Positions 1 to 6,323 of a stretch of 9,007 nucleotides of DNA are shown in pieces. A program made the position numbers and the translations under genes. Under the pieces are notes generated by a model. That model ran no database searches. It was not told the origin of the DNA and saw only the letters and a program-made list of their open reading frames with translations. Numbering within the stretch: the first letter of the stretch is position 1; the number at the start of each line of letters is the position of its first letter. Origin of the DNA: an uncultured Treponema sp. GTDB lineage: Bacteria > Spirochaetota > Spirochaetia > Treponematales > Treponemataceae. Location: positions 1 through 9,007 of the forward strand of contig NZ_CALHGC010000296.1 of the NCBI RefSeq assembly GCF_938029485.1, written 5' to 3'.

Positions 1-1
1 T

Positions 2-556
2 TTAGAGACGCTTTGCAGCGGAAATAAGGTGTTCCTTAAAAGAGGCATTCCGGAAATCGATCATATATTTTATGAAATGTACCGTGTTCCGGAAACAATT
101 GTTATACCTTATCTAAAGGTAAAAATTCAAGAACTTTTTTTGTATTTAACAACGTTGTGTGAACACCTCGTGTTTTTCCGTAAAGCACATTTTCAAAAAA
201 GTACGGTTGAAATAATAAAGCAGTTACATCAATTTATCGTAAAAAATTCGGAACGCTATTATACGTATGAGCAGCTCGCATCTCTTTTTAATATCAAACA
301 AACGACAATGAAAAACTGTTATAAATCGGTTTACGGCATAACGATATACGAAACTATCAGAGATGCACGATTAAAAAAAAGTATCGATATGCTGAAAAAT
401 ACTTCATGCAGTATAACGGATATTGCTTTGGAAATAGGCTATTCAAGCCATGCCAAGTTTTCGGAAGTTTTCAAAAAGGTATATCACATCACTCCTACCG
501 AATATAAAAAAATTATTGCCTCATCGGGGACAACCGGTCTGATTGAGAAAGATTAA
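2..556 (+). CDS. AraC-family transcriptional regulator, C-terminal part (5' end outside window)
   Basis: The reading frame is open from the first bases, so the true start lies upstream; the GTG at 29 is probably internal. The 184 visible residues hold the end of an N-terminal sensing domain, including the stretch IFYEMYRVPETIVIPYLKVK that is typical of the linker in PchR-like members. The C-terminal AraC DNA-binding domain follows, with two helix-turn-helix units. The first is around visible residues 88-112 (YEQLASLFNIKQTTMKNCYK) and the second around 137-170 (SITDIALEIGYSSHAKFSEV, then FKKVYHITPTEYKK). Family knowledge: such proteins bind DNA through both units and are switched by a small ligand at the N-terminal domain. 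It lies 102 bp upstream of, and in the same direction as, an ECF importer operon, so it may control that operon in response to the imported substrate (inference). The ligand cannot be told from this part. Confidence 0.9.
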   Translation, partial: LETLCSGNKVFLKRGIPEIDHIFYEMYRVPETIVIPYLKVKIQELFLYLTTLCEHLVFFRKAHFQKSTVEIIKQLHQFIVKNSERYYTYEQLASLFNIKQTTMKNCYKSVYGITIYETIRDARLKKSIDMLKNTSCSITDIALEIGYSSHAKFSEVFKKVYHITPTEYKKIIASSGTTGLIEKD

Positions 557-658
557 AAAGTTAGTCTCCGCTAATATTTTCTGATAAAGGAATTCCTGAA
601 GACTGAAGTTGTTGCAGGTTTTCCTTACGCTTTATCTCAACAATGTGGAGGATCGTTT
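557..658 (+). promoter_or_regulatory. Leader region upstream of the ECF operon
   Basis: This 102-bp gap separates the AraC gene from the S component. It contains a perfect 10-bp palindrome AGGAATTCCT (588-597), a partly overlapping 7-nt direct repeat CTGAAGA/CTGAAG (596-608), and an inverted repeat TTGTTG (609-614) / CAACAA (638-643) just before the GGAGG Shine-Dalgarno sequence (647-651). The direct repeats could be AraC half-sites, but this is only a guess. A weak sigma-70-like pair TTGTTG-N17-TTATCT (609-637) is present; it is a poor match. No convincing terminator follows the AraC stop, only a 4-5 bp stem near 561-575, so read-through from the regulator gene is possible. Confidence 0.3.
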
Positions 659-1246
659 ATGTCTCAAAAACTGACAGTAAAAGATTTAGCGACGATCGGA
701 ATTTTTTCGGCAGTGATGATTGTCGTCTTTATCACCTTTTCCATGCTAACGGGTGCATCATTGTTTTTTAACATGATATTCAATGCAGTGTTTACGGCAT
801 TTCTTTTAGCACCGTTTTTTATCTATATGACCATGAAGGTAGGAAAGCCGGGCGTTGCGCTTATCTATAATCTCCTGCATGCAATAATGGCGACATTGTT
901 TATGGGACCTTTTATATTTCCGTGGTTCCTCGGCGGCGGTATTATTGCGGAGCTTTCTTTGATTGGAAAGGATAGCTATAGAGACCCGAAACGCATTACC
1001 GTCGCATGGGTGATTACGTCTTTGACCAGAGCCGCTCACGGTATGAGCGAAATTTGGTTCTTTAAGGAAGCGTTTTTAAAAACGAGCGTATCCCCCGAAC
1101 AGGTTGAAGTACAAACACGCTATTATACGGATGCCAAGTGGGTTCTTTTTTCTCTTGCATTGACTGCGGTTGCGGCGGTACTCGGTTGTTATTTAGGAAA
1201 CAAAATGACCGAGAAACATTTTAAAAAGACAGGCATCATTCAGTAA
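659..1246 (+). CDS. ECF transporter S component, Trep_Strep (MptD-like) family
   Basis: A 195-residue, strongly hydrophobic protein with about six membrane segments (roughly residues 12-32, 36-57, 63-82, 84-102, 112-132 and 158-180) and a basic C-terminal tail (KMTEKHFKKTG). This size and layout fit an S component, the subunit that binds the substrate in the membrane for an energy-coupling factor importer. The N-terminal pattern LTVKDLATIGIFSAVM and the motif LGGGIIAELSLIGK around residues 91-104 resemble the Trep_Strep group, whose substrate is not established to my knowledge. The start is supported by GGAGG at 647-651, 7 nt before the ATG. Its stop codon overlaps the EcfT start by one base (TAATG). 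The direct coupling to EcfT and EcfA genes supports the assignment; the substrate remains open. Confidence 0.85.
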   Translation: MSQKLTVKDLATIGIFSAVMIVVFITFSMLTGASLFFNMIFNAVFTAFLLAPFFIYMTMKVGKPGVALIYNLLHAIMATLFMGPFIFPWFLGGGIIAELSLIGKDSYRDPKRITVAWVITSLTRAAHGMSEIWFFKEAFLKTSVSPEQVEVQTRYYTDAKWVLFSLALTAVAAVLGCYLGNKMTEKHFKKTGIIQ

Positions 1247-1920
1247 TGCCGTTAGACTTCCGTTCAAAAGGTACGGTATTTCTCTGCACGGTATTTTTAG
1301 CATCGACACTGTCAAAAGATCCGCTATTTTACTTGCTATCCGCTATCCTCTGCCTATATGTAGTGATAAGCGGATACGGTAAATCTGTTATAAAATTTAT
1401 TATCCCAATCGCCGTAGTCGGCTCTTTACGATATATTTCAAAAGGAACCGGCTTCGGCGTTATGCTTCCCGATATGTTTTTGTTTATCGTGTTGAGAATG
1501 TTGTCCGTTGTGTTATCGGCATTACCGATTATAAAAACACCGCCGGGTGAGCTTATGGCTGTAATGAGAAAACTGAAAATTCCCGAGACTATTTCTCTTC
1601 CATTGCTGTTTATGATGCGGTTTTTTCCGGTCGTAAAAAGCGAATTTAAAGAGATTATCGATTCGCTTCTATTGCGGAATTTGCTTTCATTCAAAAAGCC
1701 GTTGATTACAATGGAATACGTATTTGTTCCGATGATGTTTTCGGCGTCGAATATTGCGGAGGAATTAGCTGCCGCAGCGGAAGTAAGAGGTATCTCTGCA
1801 GAAGGAATTCATACGTCTAGAAGAGAAATTAAATTCCGAAAAATTGATTGTATCATCGTCATAAGCTCCCTTTTAATTACCGCAGGGCTTTATTATCTGG
1901 AAGGCGCTACTATCGTATGA
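1246..1920 (+). CDS. ecfT: ECF transporter transmembrane coupling protein EcfT
   Basis: A 224-residue membrane protein that should link the S component to the ATPase and pass on the movement driven by ATP hydrolysis. Hydrophobic segments occur near residues 10-20, 26-42, 48-60, 75-96 and 202-218, with a long amphipathic cytoplasmic region between about 100 and 175. Known EcfT proteins carry two Ala-Arg-Gly coupling motifs. Here the likely counterparts are L-R-N at residues 143-145 and V-R-G at 180-182 (within AAAAEVRGI), so both arginines are kept while the flanking residues differ. There is no good Shine-Dalgarno sequence. The ATG overlaps the preceding TAA, so translation is probably coupled to the S component. 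The last 4 nt overlap the EcfA start (ATGA). Confidence 0.85.
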   Translation: MPLDFRSKGTVFLCTVFLASTLSKDPLFYLLSAILCLYVVISGYGKSVIKFIIPIAVVGSLRYISKGTGFGVMLPDMFLFIVLRMLSVVLSALPIIKTPPGELMAVMRKLKIPETISLPLLFMMRFFPVVKSEFKEIIDSLLLRNLLSFKKPLITMEYVFVPMMFSASNIAEELAAAAEVRGISAEGIHTSRREIKFRKIDCIIVISSLLITAGLYYLEGATIV

Positions 1921-3368
1921 TTACACTTGAAAACGTATCTTTTGCATATAATCGGAGCGCCGAAAAAAATCTTACAAATATACAGCTTGAAATAAATAAA
2001 GGTGAAGCAGTTGCTCTTATCGGTTTAAGCGGATGTGGAAAGACTACCCTCACAAGAATGATTAATGCGCTCGCATACAAGTTTTATGGAGGAACGGTAG
2101 ACGGTGAAATCACGGTTGCCGGTATCGATCCGCGTAAAAAAGAGCTGTATGAAGTCGGGCGGAAGGTCGGTTCAATTTTTCAAAATCCGAAAAGTCAATT
2201 TTTTGCGGAAATCGTCGAGGACGAAATTGCGTTCGGATTGGAAAATTACGGAGTTGAACGTACGCATATTTTAGAGAGAACCGAACAAGCGCTGCGTTTT
2301 ATTAACGGGGAGAATTTAGTCGGCAAAAATTTGTTTCAGCTTTCAAGCGGAGAACGGCAAAAAGTTGCAATCGCTTCTATCAATGCCCTTGATCCTCCAA
2401 TCTACGTTTTTGACGAACCTTCCGCCAATCTCGATATGAAAAGCGTTGAAGCGTTAAAGAAATTAATGCTGTCATTAAAAGAAGCGGGTAAAACAATCGT
2501 TATTTCCGAACATAGAATCTATTATTTGAAAGACATCGTCGATTACTACTATTACCTGAAAGACGGAAAAATCATACAACGTTATACGGATGCCGAGCTG
2601 CTGCAAAAGTCCCCTGCATATTTTGAAGCGGCGGGATTGCGGACATATCTTTTGAACAGCGTCGAACCGAAAGCACTGCAGCTTGAAGGGCATCATCATC
2701 TGGACATAACAGCCTTATCTTTTTCTTATAAAGGTGCGCCGATTCTTAGCAATGTGAATTACGTGTTTACAAGCGGAAATATCTACGGCATTATCGGAAG
2801 TAACGGTGTCGGGAAAAGCACCCTGTCTAAAATTCTCTGCGGCTTGTTGAAAGAAAAAAGCGGAACGATTGCGTATAACGGCAAAAAGCTCGGAAAATCG
2901 GATAGACGAAAAAGCATTTATTATCTTTCAAACAATCCTGACAGCAATTTATTTGAAATCTCTCCTGCTGAAGAGCTTAAACTGAATGATCCTGCCGCAG
3001 ATGTTAAAACCATACTCAGGCAATTTCATTTAGAGAATACTCAAACAACGCATCCGCATATTTTATCCGGCGGACAAAAACAGCGGCTGACAGTTGCGGC
3101 GGCAGAACTTTTGCAAAGGGATGTGTACATATTCGACGAACCGACCAGCGGTTTGGACGGCAAGAATATGCGCTTGATTGCCGAACGGATGAAATTGCTG
3201 CAAGAGCGGCAAAAAATCGTCATCATTATTTCGCATGATTATGAGTTTTTGATGGAATCCTGCAACAAAATCCTCTATTTGGACGGGCAGTCTTTGAAGG
3301 AATTTTCCGCCGCGCAAGATAAAGAAAAAATACTGGAAGTGCTGCAGGGCGGGGAAGAATTTTCTTAG
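1917..3368 (+). CDS. ECF transporter double ATPase EcfA (two fused ABC domains)
   Basis: A 483-residue cytoplasmic protein with two ABC ATPase domains in one chain, replacing the usual EcfA1/EcfA2 pair. Domain 1: Walker A GLSGCGKT (36-43), Q-loop Gln89 in FQNPKSQFF, signature LSSGE (142-146), Walker B with FDEP (165-168), H-loop His199. Domain 2: Walker A GSNGVGKS (294-301), signature LSGGQ (383-387), FDEP (406-409), H-loop His440. In domain 2 the Q-loop glutamine position reads Asn339 (LSNNPDSNLF), a departure from the usual Q-N-P pattern. An upstream in-frame ATG at 1848 would add 23 residues that overlap ecfT and do not resemble an ABC start. I chose 1917 because MITLENVSFAY is a standard ABC N-terminus and gives the ATGA overlap. 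It should power the importer formed with the two preceding genes. Confidence 0.93.
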   Translation: MITLENVSFAYNRSAEKNLTNIQLEINKGEAVALIGLSGCGKTTLTRMINALAYKFYGGTVDGEITVAGIDPRKKELYEVGRKVGSIFQNPKSQFFAEIVEDEIAFGLENYGVERTHILERTEQALRFINGENLVGKNLFQLSSGERQKVAIASINALDPPIYVFDEPSANLDMKSVEALKKLMLSLKEAGKTIVISEHRIYYLKDIVDYYYYLKDGKIIQRYTDAELLQKSPAYFEAAGLRTYLLNSVEPKALQLEGHHHLDITALSFSYKGAPILSNVNYVFTSGNIYGIIGSNGVGKSTLSKILCGLLKEKSGTIAYNGKKLGKSDRRKSIYYLSNNPDSNLFEISPAEELKLNDPAADVKTILRQFHLENTQTTHPHILSGGQKQRLTVAAAELLQRDVYIFDEPTSGLDGKNMRLIAERMKLLQERQKIVIIISHDYEFLMESCNKILYLDGQSLKEFSAAQDKEKILEVLQGGEEFS

Positions 3369-3395
3369 ATTTAATTTGTGAATTGTATTCCTAAT

Positions 3396-3423
3396 AAAGA
3401 AGGTATATGCCGTACCTTATTTT
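3396..3423. terminator. Probable bidirectional terminator between ecfA and radA
   Basis: An inverted repeat AAGGTA (3400-3405) / TACCTT (3413-3418) with a 7-nt loop is flanked by AAA on the left and TTTT on the right; these pair further after one mismatch. It lies 31 nt after the ecfA stop on the + strand. In the opposite direction it lies about 80 nt beyond the radA stop, followed by CTTTATT. The stem is short and only moderately stable, but the convergent position suits a shared terminator. Confidence 0.5.
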
Positions 3424-3498
3424 GTCAAGCCGATGTATATTACAGAGCAGCGGAGTATTAAACTCTCCGCACGAAGCGCCGATCGACGCATTCAACCG
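3424..3498. other. Remainder of convergent intergenic gap, with small inverted repeat
   Basis: Non-coding between the terminator and the radA stop. It contains GCGGAG (3450-3455) / CTCCGC (3465-3470), a 6-bp GC-rich stem with a 9-nt loop. No T-run follows it on either strand, so it may aid 3'-end stability of the radA message but is not a classic terminator. Short open frames here on the + strand run into the antisense of radA and look spurious. Confidence 0.35.
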
Positions 3499-4905
3499 TT
3501 ACTTTACGGAGCCGAACGCGTGCTTGATTGTTTCGGCGAGGTTTTCTACGCGGGAAATGCCTTGCATTGCAGGTTCGGGGTCATCGCCATCGCCGGCAGC
3601 TGCCGGAACATAAAGCTGTGTAAAGCCGAGGCTTTGCGCGGTTTTAATCAGCGGTTTTAAGCGGCGCACCGGACGGATTTCACCGGCAAGGCTTAATTCT
3701 CCGATAAACGCTTCGTTTTTATGTGCGGGGATATCCGTCCGCGCAGAGTAGAGTGCAAGAGCCAAGGCCAAATCGATTGCCGGTTCCCGCAGCCGGATGC
3801 CGCCGGCGACATTGATATAGATATCTTGATCGGAGAACCGCAAGCCTATCCGTTTTTCCAGTACGGCGGCGACGCGGCTGACCCGTGCGGAATCTATCTT
3901 ATCGGAGAATACGCGCGTCATCGTGCCCTTAGCGGGTACCGTAAGCGCCTGAATTTCTACCATAAATACACGGCTGCCTTCAAACACCGGTACGGTGGCA
4001 GAACCGGCAGGAAGCTCGCCTTGCCGCTGAATAATAAAAAGGGCGGCGGGATCCTGCACGGCAGCCAAGCCTTTTTCATCCATCCTGAAAATCCCCAGCT
4101 CGTCCACCGAACCGAAGCGGTTTTTAAGGGCACGGAGAAAACGTACATCATCTTCATTCCGCTCAAAAGAGATAACGGTGTCGACCATGTGTTCCAACAC
4201 TTTCGGTCCTGCGATGATACCTTCCTTTGTTACATGAGCGGTAAGAAAGAGCGCCGCATCCCGTTCCTTTACCCACTGCACCAATTCGTTAGCGCAGTAT
4301 TTAAGCTGATTGATAGTGCCCGGGATGGTTCCCGCCTGAGGGGAAAAAAGGGTTTGTACCGAATCGATGATAACGACAAGCGGATTGATATTGTTTAATA
4401 CTTTTTCAATATTTTCTACCGAATTGGTGCAGAGCAGTTCGATGTTTTTGAGCGGAATACCGAGCCGGTCTGCACGGCCGCGTATCTGACCGGCGGACTC
4501 TTCCCCGGAAACATAGAGCGTCCGCTGCCCTGCCGCTCCGGCTGCTGCGGCAGCTGCCGCTTGCAGCAGTAGTGTCGATTTTCCGATACCGGGTTCGCCG
4601 CCAATCAATACCGCCGAGCGCTTTACCGCGCCGCCGCCGAGCACTCTATCGAATTCCGAAATACCGGTCGTGATACGGACGGTATCGTGCACCTCCACCT
4701 GTTCAAGCGGGATAGGATGCGCTTCGTCCGTTTGCCGCACGGCGGCGGCGCTCGAAGCAAAGCCGGGGGTAAAATCCGCCTCTTGGAACTGCTCCTCAAA
4801 GGTATTCCATTCGCCGCAGCCCGGACAGCGCCCAAGCCATTTCGGCTGACTGTAGCCGCAGGAGCTGCATCGGAATACCCGCCCGCCGGCCTTTTTTTTT
4901 GCCAT
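3499..4905 (-). CDS. radA: DNA repair protein RadA (Sms)
   Basis: A 468-residue protein, close to the usual length of about 460. The N-terminal zinc finger has Cys13, Cys16, Cys27 and Cys30 (CSSCGY then CPGCGEW). The RecA-like ATPase core has Walker A GEPGIGKST (103-111), the Walker B strand VVIIDS (177-182) and the RadA-specific KNRFG motif (261-265). The C-terminal Lon-like domain (about 300-468) includes AGGIRLREPAIDLA. RadA is a helicase-like ATPase that works with RecA in branch migration and recombinational repair. Its start is 2 nt beyond the htrA stop with only a weak AGG ahead, so the two genes are probably cotranscribed and coupled. Oddities: an alanine-rich stretch after Walker A (residues 116-125), where homologues usually have fewer alanines, and nine consecutive A's in codons 3-5. 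Confidence 0.97.
   Translation of the reverse strand: MAKKKAGGRVFRCSSCGYSQPKWLGRCPGCGEWNTFEEQFQEADFTPGFASSAAAVRQTDEAHPIPLEQVEVHDTVRITTGISEFDRVLGGGAVKRSAVLIGGEPGIGKSTLLLQAAAAAAAGAAGQRTLYVSGEESAGQIRGRADRLGIPLKNIELLCTNSVENIEKVLNNINPLVVIIDSVQTLFSPQAGTIPGTINQLKYCANELVQWVKERDAALFLTAHVTKEGIIAGPKVLEHMVDTVISFERNEDDVRFLRALKNRFGSVDELGIFRMDEKGLAAVQDPAALFIIQRQGELPAGSATVPVFEGSRVFMVEIQALTVPAKGTMTRVFSDKIDSARVSRVAAVLEKRIGLRFSDQDIYINVAGGIRLREPAIDLALALALYSARTDIPAHKNEAFIGELSLAGEIRPVRRLKPLIKTAQSLGFTQLYVPAAAGDGDDPEPAMQGISRVENLAETIKHAFGSVK
4547..4560. repeat. Perfect 14-bp GC-rich palindrome inside radA
   Basis: GCGGCAGCTGCCGC reads the same on both strands and lies in the alanine-rich segment of radA, just after Walker A. 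The flanks CTGC and GCAG add further pairing with small bulges. It is most simply explained by repeated alanine codons (GCN) in the encoded poly-Ala stretch. Confidence 0.6.
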
Positions 4906-4907
4906 AC

Positions 4908-6212
4908 CTATTCGTCGTTCCGTTCGGAAAGAGTAAGAGTAAGCTTTACGGCCTTATTCCCGCGGAGCACCGTTACGGCGATGCTCTCGTTCGGTTTTTT
5001 ATCTTCCAAAACGGCATAGTATTCGCTGAGGTTGCTGACAGACTGACCTGCAATTTCAGTGATGATATCGCCGCCGAGGTAGATAACCGCGGCGCGCTTC
5101 CCGATACCGTAGCGGACGGCATTTGCTCCTCCGCGGAGTCCGGCTTTTTCGGCATTGCTGTCTTTTTTAACACGGGAAACCAATAGACCGCGCTGCACCG
5201 ACAGCCCTGCATAGTTTGCAATCGAAGCGTTCAGTTGTACCAGCTCCGCATCGATGGACGCGCGGCGGACTTTTCCGTACTTGATAATTTCGGAGACAAC
5301 CCGTTTTGCCGTGTTGATGGGCACCGCAAAACCGACCCCTGCGGAACTGCCCGATGTGGAATAAATCATCGTATTGATGCCGATCATTTTAGCGTCTGAA
5401 TCGAGAAGCGGCCCGCCGGAATTTCCGGGATTGATGGCCGTGTCGGTTTGGATCATATTTTTGATGATAATATTTCTATCGGTTTGAATCGGACGGCCGA
5501 GGGCGGACACGATACCGACTGTCAGCGTTCTGGTTAAACCGAACGGATTTCCGATTGCGAGCACCCGCTGCCCGACTTTGAGCCCGTCGGAATCGCCGAA
5601 TTTTATTGTCGTAAGCTGAGTGTTTGCAGGCGGATCGAATTTAAGTACCGCAAGATCGTTTTCACGGTCTACCCCAATAACTTTTGCATTATATTGACTG
5701 CCGTCCGACAGAGACACGAATATCTTTGTTGCATCCTCGATAACGTGCGTGTTGGTCAAGATGTAGCCGCGGCTGTCGATAATCGAACCGGATCCGGAGC
5801 CTCCTTCCTGCGGAATCGGTTCAAGGAACCAATTCACGCCGACCGTTTCCGTGGTGATATTGACGACCGCATCGTTGGTATTTTCGTATACCGAAATATT
5901 TTGCTTTTCGTCCACGGTGTAGCGGCTCGCCGGTTCCGCAGCAGCGGTTAGATACGGACTTGTTTGCTCCGCAGGTTCCGCGGCAGAGACGCTCCCGCGA
6001 CCGGTATTTTCGATACCGGCTGTTTGCGCACCGCTCTGTTGAGTGTTGACAGTATTACTTCCCGGCAATGTTTCAAGTTCTGCTAAGGTGTCTCCCTGCG
6101 GCGCTTTTGTTTCATATCCTAAATAAAAACCTATTCCATAGGCGGCGAGCGCAACAAAACAGCCGACAATAACGGCAGAAAGAATAAGTTGTCTTCTACT
6201 ATAAAGCTTCAT
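4908..6212 (-). CDS. htrA: HtrA/DegS-type trypsin-like serine protease, membrane-anchored, one PDZ domain
   Basis: A 434-residue protein that should degrade or trim misfolded envelope proteins in the periplasm. Residues 8-31 form a single uncleaved-looking membrane anchor after a basic start (MKLYSRRQ). Residues 35-105 are a low-complexity Thr/Ala/Glu/Ser-rich linker. The protease domain spans about 106-315 with the triad His156 (TNTHVIED), Asp186 (ENDLAVL) and Ser265 (GNSGGPL). One PDZ domain follows (about 335-425), with an extra loop between GLRGG and GGDIITEIAGQ seen in a known subset of the family. Start choice: AGGAGG at 6220-6225 is 7 nt before the ATG at 6212. A longer frame from a TTG at 6272 would begin inside the promoter and is rejected. 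Cys18 gives a lipobox-like IVGC, but the hydrophobic run continues past it, so a lipoprotein is less likely. It leads the htrA-radA unit. Confidence 0.95.
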   Translation of the reverse strand: MKLYSRRQLILSAVIVGCFVALAAYGIGFYLGYETKAPQGDTLAELETLPGSNTVNTQQSGAQTAGIENTGRGSVSAAEPAEQTSPYLTAAAEPASRYTVDEKQNISVYENTNDAVVNITTETVGVNWFLEPIPQEGGSGSGSIIDSRGYILTNTHVIEDATKIFVSLSDGSQYNAKVIGVDRENDLAVLKFDPPANTQLTTIKFGDSDGLKVGQRVLAIGNPFGLTRTLTVGIVSALGRPIQTDRNIIIKNMIQTDTAINPGNSGGPLLDSDAKMIGINTMIYSTSGSSAGVGFAVPINTAKRVVSEIIKYGKVRRASIDAELVQLNASIANYAGLSVQRGLLVSRVKKDSNAEKAGLRGGANAVRYGIGKRAAVIYLGGDIITEIAGQSVSNLSEYYAVLEDKKPNESIAVTVLRGNKAVKLTLTLSERNDE

Positions 6213-6223
6213 ACACGATCCTC

Positions 6224-6250
6224 CTCTAAAAACCGATCGAGTTTTTTGAG
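6224..6250 (-). promoter_or_regulatory. 5'-UTR hairpin touching the htrA Shine-Dalgarno sequence
   Basis: In the htrA message, CUC (6250-6248) can pair with GAG (6226-6224), and AAAAAC (6246-6241) with GUUUUU (6233-6228), around the loop UCGAUCG with one A-A mismatch. The GAG arm includes the first two bases of the AGGAGG ribosome binding site (6225-6220). The stem is nearly all A-U, so it would be weak and temperature-sensitive. A role in tuning htrA translation is an inference. Confidence 0.4.
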
Positions 6251-6263
6251 ATGCTCTAGAATA

Positions 6264-6292
6264 AATATACAAAAAAAAAGTCTATCCGCCAA
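6264..6292 (-). promoter_or_regulatory. Sigma-70-type promoter of htrA-radA
   Basis: On the minus strand, a -35 element TTGGCG (6292-6287, 4 of 6 consensus bases) and a -10 element TATATT (6269-6264, 5 of 6) are separated by 17 nt, the ideal spacing. Nine of the spacer bases are a T-run (6279-6271). The expected transcript start is near 6257, giving a leader of about 45 nt before the ATG at 6212. The spacer tract makes promoter strength sensitive to slippage. Confidence 0.65.
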
Positions 6293-6313
6293 TACAATAG
6301 AGCCTCATGGCAG
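6271..6313 (-). terminator. Weak terminator candidate after the chemoreceptor gene
   Basis: On the minus strand, CTGCCA (6313-6308) can pair with TGGCGG (6291-6286), including one T-G pair. The 16-nt loop is long, and the T9 tract (6279-6271) begins 6 nt after the stem. The large loop and gap make it a poor intrinsic terminator. It shares its bases with the htrA promoter, so some chemoreceptor transcription may continue into htrA. Confidence 0.25.
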
Positions 6314-6323
6314 TCGCGTAAAT

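Noticed and set aside
1848..1916. An upstream ATG that would lengthen EcfA by 23 residues
   Set aside because: The added residues (MYHRHKLPFNYRR...) lie inside ecfT and do not look like an ABC N-terminus; the ATG at 1917 gives the normal start and an ATGA overlap.
3407..3660. Two short + strand open frames after ecfA
   Set aside because: They begin in the terminator region, overlap each other and run antisense into the end of radA, with no ribosome binding site or recognisable product.
3721..4398. A 225-codon open frame on the + strand
   Set aside because: It lies wholly antisense to radA, whose zinc finger, Walker and KNRFG motifs are unmistakable; the product has no recognisable domain and no ribosome binding site was seen.
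6129..6212. HtrA as a lipoprotein through Cys18 (IVGC)
   Set aside because: The hydrophobic segment continues for about 12 residues after the cysteine, which fits a membrane anchor better than a lipobox at the end of a signal peptide.
6213..6272. An upstream TTG start for HtrA adding 20 residues
   Set aside because: This start falls within the promoter spacer, upstream of the predicted transcript start, while the ATG at 6212 has AGGAGG at the right distance.
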